Source of the DNA: Alteribacter aurantiacus DSM 18675
GTDB taxonomy: Bacteria; Bacillota; Bacilli; Bacillales; Salisediminibacteriaceae
Assembly: GCF_000429705.1 (NCBI RefSeq)
Contig: NZ_AUCJ01000010.1
Location: 124,001-188,000, forward strand
Direction of reading: 5' to 3'
DNA: 64,000 nt
In this document: in pieces, positions 8,855 to 16,851 of the stretch
Layout: every line of letters begins with the position of its first letter
How positions within the stretch are numbered: position 1 is the first letter of the stretch
Position numbers and translations under genes: made by a program
The notes under the pieces: model-generated
What the model was told of the DNA's origin: nothing
Seen by the model: only the letters and a program-made list of their open reading frames with translations
The model's database searches: none

Positions 8855-9598
8855 ATGATTAAAGTATCACAACCAAAGCCATTTACATTCGAGGGAGGAA
8901 AGCGAGCGGTTCTGTTGCTTCACGGATTTACAGGTAACTCTGCTGACGTTCGGATGTTGGGCCGTTATTTGCAAAAAAGAGGGTACACATCACATGCCCC
9001 TCAATATAAAGGACATGGGGTGCCTCCTGAAGAATTGGTACATACAGGTCCTGAAGATTGGTGGAAAGACGTAGAAGCTGGATACAACCATCTAAAGGAA
9101 ATGGGTCACGATGAAATTGCTGTTGCCGGTCTTTCACTAGGTGGGGTATTTTCCCTTAAGCTTGGGTACACACTACCAGTAAAGGGAATCGTGCCGATGT
9201 GTGCGCCAATGTACATTAAAAGTGAAGAAACCATGTACCAAGGCGTGCTTGACTATGCCCGTAAATACAAGCGTTATGAGAAAAAATCAGACGAGCAAAT
9301 TGAAGAAGAAATGAAAGAGTTCGAACCAATGAACACCTTAAAGGAACTGCAAAAATTGAATCAGGAAGTCCGTGAAAATGTAGATATGATCTATTCCCCT
9401 GTATTCGTTGTACAGGCCCGTCACGACAACATGATCAATACAGACAGTGCCAACATCATTTATAACGAAGTCGAGTCAGATGTAAAAGACTTAAAGTGGT
9501 ACGAGGAGTCTGGCCACATCATTACACTCGACAAGGAAAAGGACATACTCCATGAAGACGTTTATCAATTCCTGGAGAAGTTGGACTGGAATGAGTAA
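8855..9598 (+). CDS. est: Carboxylesterase (YvaK/Est30 type)
   Basis: Cytosolic esterase hydrolysing short- to medium-chain esters in characterised Est30 relatives; its physiological substrate is unknown. The 247-residue length matches Est30. LLHGFTGN (21-28) forms the oxyanion hole, Ser94 in GLSLGG is the nucleophile, Asp lies in VQARHDNMI (about 196) and His in SGHIITLD (about 226). ATG 8855 has GAAGGAGAG at correct spacing. In-frame codons upstream to 8765 have no ribosome site and are treated as leader. The gene lies 39 bases before rnr, as yvaK does in B. subtilis. Confidence 0.95.
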   Translation: MIKVSQPKPFTFEGGKRAVLLLHGFTGNSADVRMLGRYLQKRGYTSHAPQYKGHGVPPEELVHTGPEDWWKDVEAGYNHLKEMGHDEIAVAGLSLGGVFSLKLGYTLPVKGIVPMCAPMYIKSEETMYQGVLDYARKYKRYEKKSDEQIEEEMKEFEPMNTLKELQKLNQEVRENVDMIYSPVFVVQARHDNMINTDSANIIYNEVESDVKDLKWYEESGHIITLDKEKDILHEDVYQFLEKLDWNE

Positions 9599-9637
9599 AC
9601 AGAACGGGAATTGGTCCGAGGGAAAGGAGCGGTCAAA

Positions 9638-11968
9638 ATGACAGAGCTATCAAAAGAATATGTACTCAATTATATGAAAGAAGAAGCGGATAAACCGTTG
9701 TCCGTAAAAGACCTTGAAGAAGCACTAGGCGTAACTGACTCGAGTCAGTTTAAAGCTTTCGTGAAACTTCTAAATGAATTGGAAGAAGAGGGGAAGCTTG
9801 TTCGAACGAGGAGTAACCGCTATGGTTTGCCGGATAAAATGAACCTCATTCGAGGAACGGTTATCATGCATCCAAAGGGCTTCGCGTTTGTACGAACAGA
9901 AGAGGGTTTTGACGATATTTACGTTGCAGGCTCCGAGATGAACAGTGCCATGAACAAAGATACGGTCCTCGTTCGCCTTCATCCGAATTCAAGCGGCTCC
10001 AAGCCTGAAGGAACGGTCATCCGAATTATTGAACGCGGTGTAAAAGAAGTTGTGGGAACCTATGTGGATGATAAATATTATGGCTTTGTTGTAGCTGATG
10101 ATAAACGAATCCCGAACGATATTTTTATCCCCAAGAATAAAGAAGGGGGAGCTGTGGATGGCCACAAAGTAGTTGTGGAAATCCTCAAATACCCTGAAGG
10201 GCGAATGAGTGCGGAAGGTCAAGTTGTGGATATTCTTGGTCACAAAAACGACCCGGGTGTTGATATCCTGTCCATTATTCACAAGCACGGATTGCCTGGT
10301 GAGTTTCCTCAAGAGGCGATTGACCATGCGAACCGCGTGCCTGATGAAATTAGCGAGGACGAAATTAAACACCGCCGTGACTTGCGTAATAAAACGATTG
10401 TCACGATTGACGGTGCCGATGCAAAAGACCTGGATGACGCCGTACGTGTGGAAAAACTGGATAACGGAAACTATTTGCTGGGTGTTTATATTGCCGACGT
10501 TTCTTATTATGTAGAAGAAGGATCAGCGATCGATGTAGAAGCCTATGAGCGAGCAACGAGTTGCTATTTGGTTGACCGCGTGATTCCGATGATCCCACAC
10601 CGATTGTCAAACGGCATTTGCTCACTTAATCCACAAGTGGACCGTTTAACATTGAGCTGTGAAATGGAGATTAGTCCACAAGGAGAAGTCGTTAATCACG
10701 AGATCTTTGAAGCCGTTATCAACACAACGGAACGAATGACATACACAGATGTGCGTAAAATCCTTCAAGAAGAAGACGAAGAAGTAACGAAGCGTTATGA
10801 AGAGCTCGTACCTTTCTTCAAACGAATGGAAGAACTTGCGGCGATTTTGCGTAAAAAACGGTTCGACCGCGGTGCCATTGACTTTGATTTTAAAGAAGCG
10901 AAAGTGATTGTGGACGAAGAAGGAAAGCCGACGGATGTGGAGCTTCGGGACCGTTCTGTCGCTGAAAAGCTGATCGAAGAATTCATGCTATGTGCGAACG
11001 AAACGATTGCTGAACATTTCCACTGGCTAAAGCTTCCGTTCGTGTACCGTATTCACGAAGATCCCGATGAAGAGAAGCTCAACCACTTCCTCGAGTTTAT
11101 TACGAACTTCGGTTACGTAGTAAAAGGAAGCGCCAACACGGTTCATCCTCGTGCCATGCAGGAAATCCTGGATGCAGCGAAAGGAGAGCCGGAAGAAGCG
11201 GTGATCAGTACAGTTATGCTTCGCTCCATGAGACAAGCGAAATACGATCCGGATAATGTGGGTCACTTCGGACTGTCCGCAGACTTCTACACTCACTTTA
11301 CGTCACCAATTCGTCGGTACCCGGACTTGATTGTTCACAGACTGATTCGCACGTATTTGATTGAGAAAAAGACTGATGAAAAGACCCGTGTCTATTGGGA
11401 AGAAAAATTACCGGCTCTTACACAGCATGCTTCTGAGAGAGAGCGTCAAGCAGAAGATGCTTCTCGTGAAACCGATGAGCTTAAAAAAGTTCAGTACATG
11501 GAAGATAAGGTCGGCGAAGAGTATGAAGGAATCGTTAGTGGTGTAACCGGATTTGGTCTTTTCGTGGAACTTCCGAATACGATTGAAGGTCTTGTCCATG
11601 TTAGTTATTTGACAGACGATTACTATCATTACGATGAAAAGCAATATGCGATGATCGGTGAACGAACAGGCAAAGTGTTCCGCATTGGTGATGCAATTGA
11701 TGTTCGAGTGGTGAAGGTCAATGTGGAAGAGCGAATTATTGACTTTGAAATCGTTGGAATGAAAGAACGCAAAGCAAGAAAGCAAGACCGTCCGAAAGTC
11801 ATCGAGGGAGGCAAACGTTCTCCACGTAAAAAAGATGGTGGTAAAGGCGGTATGAAGCTCGGAGGCCGAGGAGACAAGAAGAAAAAAGACGGCCAGGGCG
11901 GCGGTAAGAAGGATAAGCCGTTCTATGAAAGAGCACCTAAAGGAAAGAAGAAAAAGAAGAAGAGATAA
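9638..11968 (+). CDS. rnr: Ribonuclease R
   Basis: Processive 3'-5' hydrolytic exoribonuclease that degrades structured RNA and, with SmpB-tmRNA, non-stop mRNA. ATG 9638 (776 residues) follows AAAGGAG; an in-frame GTG nine codons earlier lacks one. Domain order: N-terminal helix-turn-helix-like region (about 1-65), cold-shock/OB domains (about 70-230), RNB catalytic domain with DGADAKDLDDAV (four Asp, near 255-265) and SPIRRYPDLIVHR, S1 domain (EEYEGIVSGVTGFGLFVELP, about 625-700), then a roughly 70-residue Lys/Gly-rich basic tail ending KKKKKKR. Its neighbour smpB fits its role in trans-translation. Confidence 0.97.
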   Translation: MTELSKEYVLNYMKEEADKPLSVKDLEEALGVTDSSQFKAFVKLLNELEEEGKLVRTRSNRYGLPDKMNLIRGTVIMHPKGFAFVRTEEGFDDIYVAGSEMNSAMNKDTVLVRLHPNSSGSKPEGTVIRIIERGVKEVVGTYVDDKYYGFVVADDKRIPNDIFIPKNKEGGAVDGHKVVVEILKYPEGRMSAEGQVVDILGHKNDPGVDILSIIHKHGLPGEFPQEAIDHANRVPDEISEDEIKHRRDLRNKTIVTIDGADAKDLDDAVRVEKLDNGNYLLGVYIADVSYYVEEGSAIDVEAYERATSCYLVDRVIPMIPHRLSNGICSLNPQVDRLTLSCEMEISPQGEVVNHEIFEAVINTTERMTYTDVRKILQEEDEEVTKRYEELVPFFKRMEELAAILRKKRFDRGAIDFDFKEAKVIVDEEGKPTDVELRDRSVAEKLIEEFMLCANETIAEHFHWLKLPFVYRIHEDPDEEKLNHFLEFITNFGYVVKGSANTVHPRAMQEILDAAKGEPEEAVISTVMLRSMRQAKYDPDNVGHFGLSADFYTHFTSPIRRYPDLIVHRLIRTYLIEKKTDEKTRVYWEEKLPALTQHASERERQAEDASRETDELKKVQYMEDKVGEEYEGIVSGVTGFGLFVELPNTIEGLVHVSYLTDDYYHYDEKQYAMIGERTGKVFRIGDAIDVRVVKVNVEERIIDFEIVGMKERKARKQDRPKVIEGGKRSPRKKDGGKGGMKLGGRGDKKKKDGQGGGKKDKPFYERAPKGKKKKKKR

Positions 11969-11974
11969 TGCGAG

Positions 11975-12008
11975 CCGGGTTCCTTTTAGCTGAGGAGCCC
12001 GGTTTTTT
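11975..12008 (+). terminator. Rho-independent terminator after rnr
   Basis: CCGGGTTCC and GGAGCCCGG form a 9-bp stem with one G-U pair, followed by TTTTTT. Confidence 0.9.
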
Positions 12009-12030
12009 GGTGGGGGAGGGACTCCTTGAT

Positions 12031-12252
12031 AGCTAACTCGATCCATTTAAACGTAAGTACGCCATTGGTGAGCCGAGAGTTCTGAGAGGTGGATAAGGAG
12101 GGGATTATTTAGGAACTGGTAGATGGATGAGAGAGCTAACGCCGTCAAAGAGGAAATAAGTACGCCAATTACACAATTAACGCCGCTAAAAGGAAGATAA
12201 GTACGCCAATTACACAATTAACTACGTTAAAAGAAAAATAAGTGCGTTATTC
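12031..12252. repeat. Degenerate 41-bp tandem array with an 18/23-bp half-unit rhythm
   Basis: The unit GTACGCCAATTACACAATTA plus ACGCCGCTAAAAGGAAGATAA starts at 12160 and 12201, with a degraded copy at 12242, each 41 bases apart. Within it ACGCC-like half motifs recur at 12139, 12162, 12180, 12203, 12221 and 12244 (steps 23, 18, 23, 18, 23). An isolated earlier copy (AGCTAAC...AAGTACGCC) lies at 12031-12065. It sits just downstream of the rnr terminator. It has no stable reading frame and no similarity to the array at 5602. The remaining bases up to 12420 show nothing recognisable. Confidence 0.9.
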
Positions 12253-12433
12253 GTGAGTCGAAAGATTCCCAGGATGGGAGAAGTGGATCTTACAAAGTGC
12301 GAAACAAATAACCGAGCCTTCCAAAACAACACTTCCCCGATCAGGTTATCCCCATGTGGACAAACAAGATTAATCTCCTCAAAAACCGGGAAAAGAACAA
12401 AGAGAAAAATTAGACACTCGGAGGCGGATGACC

Positions 12434-12769
12434 ATGAATCACATGAATGGAGAAATGGAAGAGATTTATGCTGCTGTAGAAGACTGTTTGAGAGCTTGTA
12501 ATCAATGCTATGAAGCGTGCTTGTCAGAAGAAGAAGTCTCTCATATGAGAGAGTGTATCAGAACCGATCGGGAGTGCGCGGATGTTTGTGAACTAACATT
12601 GAAAGCGATATCCACAAACTCTCCACATGTTAGGGAAATCATCTCTCTATGTGCGAAGGTAGCAGAGGACTGTGGAAAAGAATGCGCCTCACATAAACAT
12701 GATCATTGTCAGATGTGTGCGGAAGCATGTCATTTGGTTAGTGAATTGTGCGGAGCATATGTATCATAA
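12434..12769 (+). CDS. Cys-rich four-helix-bundle copper-storage (Csp-like) protein
   Basis: A 111-residue cytosolic protein with 14 cysteines (18, 22, 25, 29, 41, 48, 52, 73, 80, 84, 92, 95, 99, 106), mostly spaced CxxxC or CxxC along predicted helices. This is the pattern of DUF326/Csp3-type proteins whose helical bundle is lined with Cys that bind many Cu(I) ions (family knowledge). It has no signal peptide, which fits a cytosolic Csp3-like member. ATG 12434 is nine bases after GGAGG; ATG 12428 is only three bases away and therefore less likely. Copper storage is inferred, since no copper transporter or CsoR lies nearby. It interrupts the usual rnr-smpB adjacency. Confidence 0.85.
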   Translation: MNHMNGEMEEIYAAVEDCLRACNQCYEACLSEEEVSHMRECIRTDRECADVCELTLKAISTNSPHVREIISLCAKVAEDCGKECASHKHDHCQMCAEACHLVSELCGAYVS

Positions 12770-12776
12770 TACATGA

Positions 12777-12812
12777 TAGCGCTGCTCGAACATGGAGTGG
12801 CGCTTCAATTAT
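12777..12812 (+). terminator. Possible terminator after the Cys-rich gene
   Basis: AGCGCTGCTC and GGAGTGGCGCT form an interrupted stem, but only a weak T-tract follows. Confidence 0.45.
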
Positions 12813-12878
12813 ATTGAACAAAGGCTATACTTTTTGGTATGATAAAGAAATCGAAGGAAGTTGAAAGGATGCAAAACA

Positions 12879-13343
12879 ATGGCTGACGGAAAACTCGTAG
12901 CACAAAATAAGAAAGCACGTCATGACTATCATATAGAAGAAACATACGAAGCAGGGCTTGTTCTCACCGGAACTGAAATCAAGTCGATCCGTGGCGGTAG
13001 AATAAACCTTAAAGATTCGTTCGCTCGGGTGAGTAACGGGGAAGCATGGATTCATAACGTGCATATCAGTCCGTACGAACAGGGGAATCGCTATAACCAC
13101 GATCCTGTAAGAACGCGAAAACTCCTACTCCACCGTAAGCAAATCAATCAGCTAATCGGACTTTCAAAAGAGAAGGGCTATACGCTTGTTCCTCTTAAGG
13201 TATATTTGAAAAACGGGTTTGCGAAGGTTTTGATTGGACTAGGAAAAGGGAAAAAGAAATACGACAAGCGAGAAGACCTTAAAAGTAAGGCAGCGAAGCG
13301 TGATATTGAACGTGCCTTTAAAGATCATCAGCTCGGCCGGTAG
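12879..13343 (+). CDS. smpB: SsrA-binding protein SmpB
   Basis: Binds the tRNA-like domain of tmRNA and delivers it to stalled ribosomes for trans-translation. The 154-residue protein has the OB-fold core QNKKARHDYHIEETYEAG, GTEIKSIRGGRINLKDSFAR, HNVHISPYEQGNRYNHDP and LGKGKKKYDKRED, and ends in the basic C-terminal helix AAKRDIERAFKDHQLGR that enters the mRNA channel. ATG 12879 lies nine bases after AAAGGA; a TTG at 12861 coincides with that ribosome site and is rejected. The tmRNA gene follows 160 bases downstream. Confidence 0.97.
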   Translation: MADGKLVAQNKKARHDYHIEETYEAGLVLTGTEIKSIRGGRINLKDSFARVSNGEAWIHNVHISPYEQGNRYNHDPVRTRKLLLHRKQINQLIGLSKEKGYTLVPLKVYLKNGFAKVLIGLGKGKKKYDKREDLKSKAAKRDIERAFKDHQLGR

Positions 13344-13378
13344 TACACCTCTTTTCCAACGAGGGATGGCTTTACCAT

Positions 13379-13406
13379 TTGACTGTCAATCTCTATATGC
13401 TATAAT
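13379..13406 (+). promoter_or_regulatory. Predicted sigma-A promoter of ssrA
   Basis: TTGACT at 13379-13384, a 16-bp spacer and a perfect TATAAT at 13401-13406. It would give a precursor leader of about 90 bases before the mature tmRNA 5' end. Confidence 0.8.
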
Positions 13407-13503
13407 TAGAAGTGTCGTCAGGAGAGATGGTGGTTTCTCCGTAAGGCGATTTTTGAAAACTGAATAGCATCTATTCATGTTCTCCAGCTTTCCCATTTAT
13501 CAT

Positions 13504-13866
13504 GGGGACGTTCTGGATTCGACAGGGGTAGGTCGAGCTTAAGTTGCGAGTCGAGCTGAGTGTCCTCGTATAAAACGCTCATCGCCTATAGTTGGCAAAG
13601 AAGAAAACAACTTCGCACTAGCAGCGTAACAGTTGCTTTGCGGTTCCTCCCTTCATCGCCCATGTGAAGGATCAGGGACTCACTTATAGTGGGATACGCC
13701 TAGCGTCCACCACCTGAGGACAATAGGAAGAGATCAACCAGGTTAGCCACATGGAAGCCTGTCAGCTGGCTGAAGTGATGGCGAATTGCCAATAAACTGA
13801 CTACACTCGTAGACGCTTAGGTGTCGTTATCTCTGGACGTGGGTTCGATTCCCACCGTCTCCACCA
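13504..13866 (+). ncRNA. ssrA: Transfer-messenger RNA (tmRNA)
   Basis: Rescues stalled ribosomes by acting first as alanyl-tRNA and then as an mRNA encoding a degradation tag. The 5' end GGGGACGTTCTGGATTCGAC and the 3' end GGTTCGATTCCCACCGTCTCCACCA pair to form the acceptor and T-arm domain, and CCA is encoded. The tag frame runs from 13594 to 13629 and reads GKEENNFALAA-stop, preceded in vivo by the charged Ala. The LAA end is the usual ClpXP recognition terminus. The length is 363 nt. smpB upstream and a terminator downstream match Bacillus. Confidence 0.97.
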
Positions 13867-13879
13867 TACATAAGTAGCA

Positions 13880-13912
13880 AAACGCATTGATTTTATCAAT
13901 GCGTTTTTTTGC
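13880..13912 (+). terminator. Rho-independent terminator of ssrA
   Basis: AACGCATTGA and TCAATGCGTT form a 10-bp stem with a TTTTA loop and a seven-T tail. Confidence 0.93.
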
Positions 13913-14022
13913 GTTCTATTTTAAAGGGAGGTAGCGATTGATGAGTCGGATCGTAAAGGGAGCGGATGGCGTAAAGCGGGGCATTATGAACGGATATGAG
14001 TGGATACTCAAAAAAGAAATTG

Positions 14023-14089
14023 TTGACAATTTAACTGATAATGATTATCATTACCATTGTAGTTTAATTGATAATGAATATCATTATCG
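14023..14089 (+). promoter_or_regulatory. Promoter with two Fur boxes controlling the yclNOPQ-like operon
   Basis: TTGACA (14023-14028), a 17-bp spacer and TATCAT (14046-14051). A Fur-box-like palindrome GATAATGATTATCATTA (14038-14054) covers the -10 region, and a second, TTGATAATGAATATCATTATC, lies at 14068-14088. Iron-dependent repression is expected. Confidence 0.88.
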
Positions 14090-14135
14090 ACGACACTTGG
14101 CGGCCGCCTTGTTTTGGAAAAAGGAAGCGTTACTT

Positions 14136-15080
14136 ATGATTGTTCTCTTTGTACTACTCGTTTGTTTGTCCATTGCATCCCTATTTATAGGGGTGAGTGA
14201 CATTTCTTTATTACATGTGTTTTCCATGACCCCAGAACAACAGCACGTGTTTTGGGTGAGCAGAGTACCAAGGCTTGCAAGTATTATCATTGCAGGTGTA
14301 GGCATGAGCATCTGCGGATTAATTATGCAACAGCTCACTCGAAACAAGTTCGTATCACCAACAACAGCGGGAACCCTCGATTCGGCAAGGCTTGGTATTG
14401 TTGTGGCGATGATCGTGTTTGCTTCTGCCACACCTCTTCAAAAAGTGGCTGTGGCATTTGTGTTTGCACTAGCTGGGTCCATTATCTTTATGAAGATTCT
14501 TGATAAGATCAAATTCACCAACACGATCTTTATACCCTTAGTAGGTTTGATGTTTGGAAATGTGGTCGGTTCGATCACCACGTTTTTTGCCTACCGTTTT
14601 GATCTCATCCAAAACATGTCTTCTTGGCTACAAGGTAACTTCGCTTTAATGATGAGAGGACGCTACGAAATGCTTTACATAAGTGTGCCCCTTCTCATTA
14701 TTGCGTACGTGTATGCGAACCGATTTACGATAGCAGGAATGGGAGAGGATTTTTCCACGAATCTTGGGTTGAAATACAAGCAAGTCCTGTATGTTGGGTT
14801 GATCATTGTATCAGCGATAACTTCGGTTGTTGTATTAACTGTCGGTATGATTCCTTTTCTCGGTTTAATCATTCCAAACATCGTAACGATGTATCGGGGA
14901 GATCACCTCCGCAAGAACTTGCCTCACACAGCTCTTTTAGGAGCGGTGTTTGTTCTGGGGTGTGACATCTTAGGAAGAGTGATTATTTATCCTTATGAAG
15001 TACCGATTGGGTTAACTGTAGGCGTAATCGGAAGTGGCGTGTTTCTGTACTTGTTGTTAAGGAGGCGGAAACATGCGTAA
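14136..15080 (+). CDS. yclN: Siderophore ABC importer permease (YclN type)
   Basis: One of two FecCD-family permeases moving a ferric siderophore across the membrane; the closest recalled relative is B. subtilis YclN (petrobactin/catecholate uptake). With ATG 14136 the protein is 314 residues beginning with a TM helix, as in YclN. Hallmarks are SRVPRLASIIIAGVGMSICGLIMQQ, RNKFVSPTTAGT and the C-terminal ATPase-coupling region IPFLGLIIPNIV. A longer in-frame start at 13938/13941 with a good ribosome site would translate straight through the Fur boxes and is considered non-native. AAAGGAAG precedes 14136. The stop overlaps yclO by eight bases. Confidence 0.92.
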   Translation: MIVLFVLLVCLSIASLFIGVSDISLLHVFSMTPEQQHVFWVSRVPRLASIIIAGVGMSICGLIMQQLTRNKFVSPTTAGTLDSARLGIVVAMIVFASATPLQKVAVAFVFALAGSIIFMKILDKIKFTNTIFIPLVGLMFGNVVGSITTFFAYRFDLIQNMSSWLQGNFALMMRGRYEMLYISVPLLIIAYVYANRFTIAGMGEDFSTNLGLKYKQVLYVGLIIVSAITSVVVLTVGMIPFLGLIIPNIVTMYRGDHLRKNLPHTALLGAVFVLGCDILGRVIIYPYEVPIGLTVGVIGSGVFLYLLLRRRKHA

Positions 15081-16023
15081 GAAACTAATGCTTTTATCCC
15101 TCCTTGCATTCGCTTTGATTGTTTTGTTTTTGACTTATGACGTAAGAAGCTGGGAATATGCACTCCCAAGAAGGCTGACAAATGTATCAGCCATGGTGAT
15201 TACCGGAGCAGCTATAGCCTTTTCCACCGTGGTTTTTCAAACGATTACTCACAACCGAATTCTAACGCCTGGCATTATCGGGCTTGGTTCTTTATATGTA
15301 CTCGTGCAAACGTTTTTGATATTTGCTTTTGGTTCTATGAGCTTTTGGGTTGTGGATAAGCATGCGAACTTTCTTTTAACATCAAGTGTAATGATCGTCT
15401 TTGCACTGTTGCTTTATACACTGTTATTTAAAAAAGGCACAAAGCACTTGTTCTTTTTACTCCTTGTAGGCATTGTGTTTGGCACGTTTTTCTCAAGTTT
15501 ATCTACATTTATGCAAGTGCTTATTGATCCGAATGAATTCTTAAGTGTACAGAATCGAATGTTTGCTAGTTTTTCCAATGTGAACAACGATATCTTACTA
15601 TTAACAGCCGTCATCTTTGTCATTACAACTGCTTATGTACTTAAGCTTTCAACGTATTTGGATGTCCTGAGTTTAGGGCGTGATCACGCAATTAATTTAG
15701 GTGTGGATTACGATTATGTAGTAAAGCGCCTTCTCATTGTGGTTGCGATTCTTGTGTCTGTATCCACAGCTTTGGTAGGGCCCATTACCTTCTTGGGATT
15801 ACTAGTGGCAAACGTTGCTTATGAGCTGATGAAGACATACAAACACACCTATATTCTGGCGGCAGCCGTTCTCGTATCGGTCATTGCTCTGGTAGGTGGG
15901 CAGTTAATCGTGGAGAGAATTTTCGCCATGTCTACGCCCTTAAGCGTAATCATCAACTTTGCGGGCGGCATGTATTTTCTTTACTTGTTATTAAAGGAGG
16001 GGACGAAGTGGTCCAAGTCTTAG
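15073..16023 (+). CDS. yclO: Siderophore ABC importer permease (YclO type)
   Basis: Second FecCD-family permease, 316 residues with about nine to ten hydrophobic segments, heterodimerising with the upstream protein. Recognisable segments are PRRLTNVSAMVITGAAIAFS, HNRILTPGIIGLGSLYVLVQ and the coupling region VGPITFLGLLVANVAYELM. Ribosome site AGGAGGCGG lies within the yclN 3' end. It overlaps yclN by eight bases and yclP by sixteen, so all three are translationally coupled. Function follows from family and order. The exact siderophore is inferred from similarity to YclO and not shown. Confidence 0.92.
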   Translation: MRKKLMLLSLLAFALIVLFLTYDVRSWEYALPRRLTNVSAMVITGAAIAFSTVVFQTITHNRILTPGIIGLGSLYVLVQTFLIFAFGSMSFWVVDKHANFLLTSSVMIVFALLLYTLLFKKGTKHLFFLLLVGIVFGTFFSSLSTFMQVLIDPNEFLSVQNRMFASFSNVNNDILLLTAVIFVITTAYVLKLSTYLDVLSLGRDHAINLGVDYDYVVKRLLIVVAILVSVSTALVGPITFLGLLVANVAYELMKTYKHTYILAAAVLVSVIALVGGQLIVERIFAMSTPLSVIINFAGGMYFLYLLLKEGTKWSKS

Positions 16024-16766
16024 ATGTGACGAAAAAGTACGGTGAGTCAACAGTTGTAGATAGTGTTACGGTCACCATTCCAAAAAAGCAGATCACGTCG
16101 TTTATCGGACCGAATGGAGCCGGGAAGAGTACGCTTTTGTCTATCATCAGTCGTTTGATTGAAGCAGATTCAGGTGATGTGCTTGTGGAGAATAAAAGAG
16201 TACACGACACGAATCAAACGGAGCTCGCTAAAAAAGTCTCGATTCTCAAGCAGGCAAATAGTATAAGCATTCGATTGACAATTAAAGAACTTGTGTCATT
16301 CGGACGATTCCCTTATTCCAAAGGGAGACTTACAAAAGAAGATTGGCGCCATGTGGACGAAGCCATTGAATACATGGGGTTAAAAGAAATGGAGAATAAG
16401 CACCTTGATGAGCTGAGCGGTGGGCAAAAACAACGAGCCTTTATCGCCATGGTTATTGCACAGGATACGGAATATATCCTCCTCGATGAACCTTTGAACA
16501 ACTTGGATATGAAACATTCTGTACAAATTATGAAAGTGCTTCGAAAGATGGTCAAGGACTTAGGAAAGACGATTGTAATCGTTTTACATGACATTAATTT
16601 TGCTTCGTTTTATTCAGATTATATTGTTGCGTTAAAAGAGGGGCGTGTCGTACATGAAGGGGCAACCCGGGATATGATCACAAACGGGGTCCTCAAAGAT
16701 GTCTACGATATGGACATTGAAATCAACGAAGTAAACAACCAACGAGTATGTGTTTACTTTGTGTAA
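16008..16766 (+). CDS. yclP: Siderophore ABC importer ATP-binding protein (YclP type)
   Basis: Cytoplasmic ATPase energising the YclNO-like permease. The 252 residues contain Walker A GPNGAGKST (about 34-42), the signature LSGGQKQRAFIAMVIAQ (about 129), Walker B YILLDEPLNNLD (about 150-161) and switch His in VLHDIN. The start is GTG 16008 after AAAGGAGGGG. It overlaps yclO and is followed 85 bases later by the binding-protein gene, completing the YclNOPQ order. Confidence 0.93.
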   Translation: MVQVLDVTKKYGESTVVDSVTVTIPKKQITSFIGPNGAGKSTLLSIISRLIEADSGDVLVENKRVHDTNQTELAKKVSILKQANSISIRLTIKELVSFGRFPYSKGRLTKEDWRHVDEAIEYMGLKEMENKHLDELSGGQKQRAFIAMVIAQDTEYILLDEPLNNLDMKHSVQIMKVLRKMVKDLGKTIVIVLHDINFASFYSDYIVALKEGRVVHEGATRDMITNGVLKDVYDMDIEINEVNNQRVCVYFV

Positions 16767-16851
16767 AGGCTGAAATTGGATGCCTTTGATAAGCGTCCCT
16801 TTATAAGAAAGCAAGCTACTATAAATAGATAACATGAGAGGATCGATAAAT

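Noticed and set aside
12031..12252. CRISPR-like array
   Set aside because: Units are contiguous and degenerate with no unique spacers, and there are no cas genes; the same applies to 5602-5768 and 58953-59028.
12253..12501. 82-codon frame upstream of the Cys-rich gene
   Set aside because: No ribosome site, low-complexity polar product, and it overlaps the well-supported gene starting at 12434 in another frame.
13840..13866. tmRNA 3' end as a prophage or island attachment site
   Set aside because: The sequence is a common integration target, but no integrase and no duplicated 3' end were seen downstream; the following genes are ordinary iron-uptake genes.
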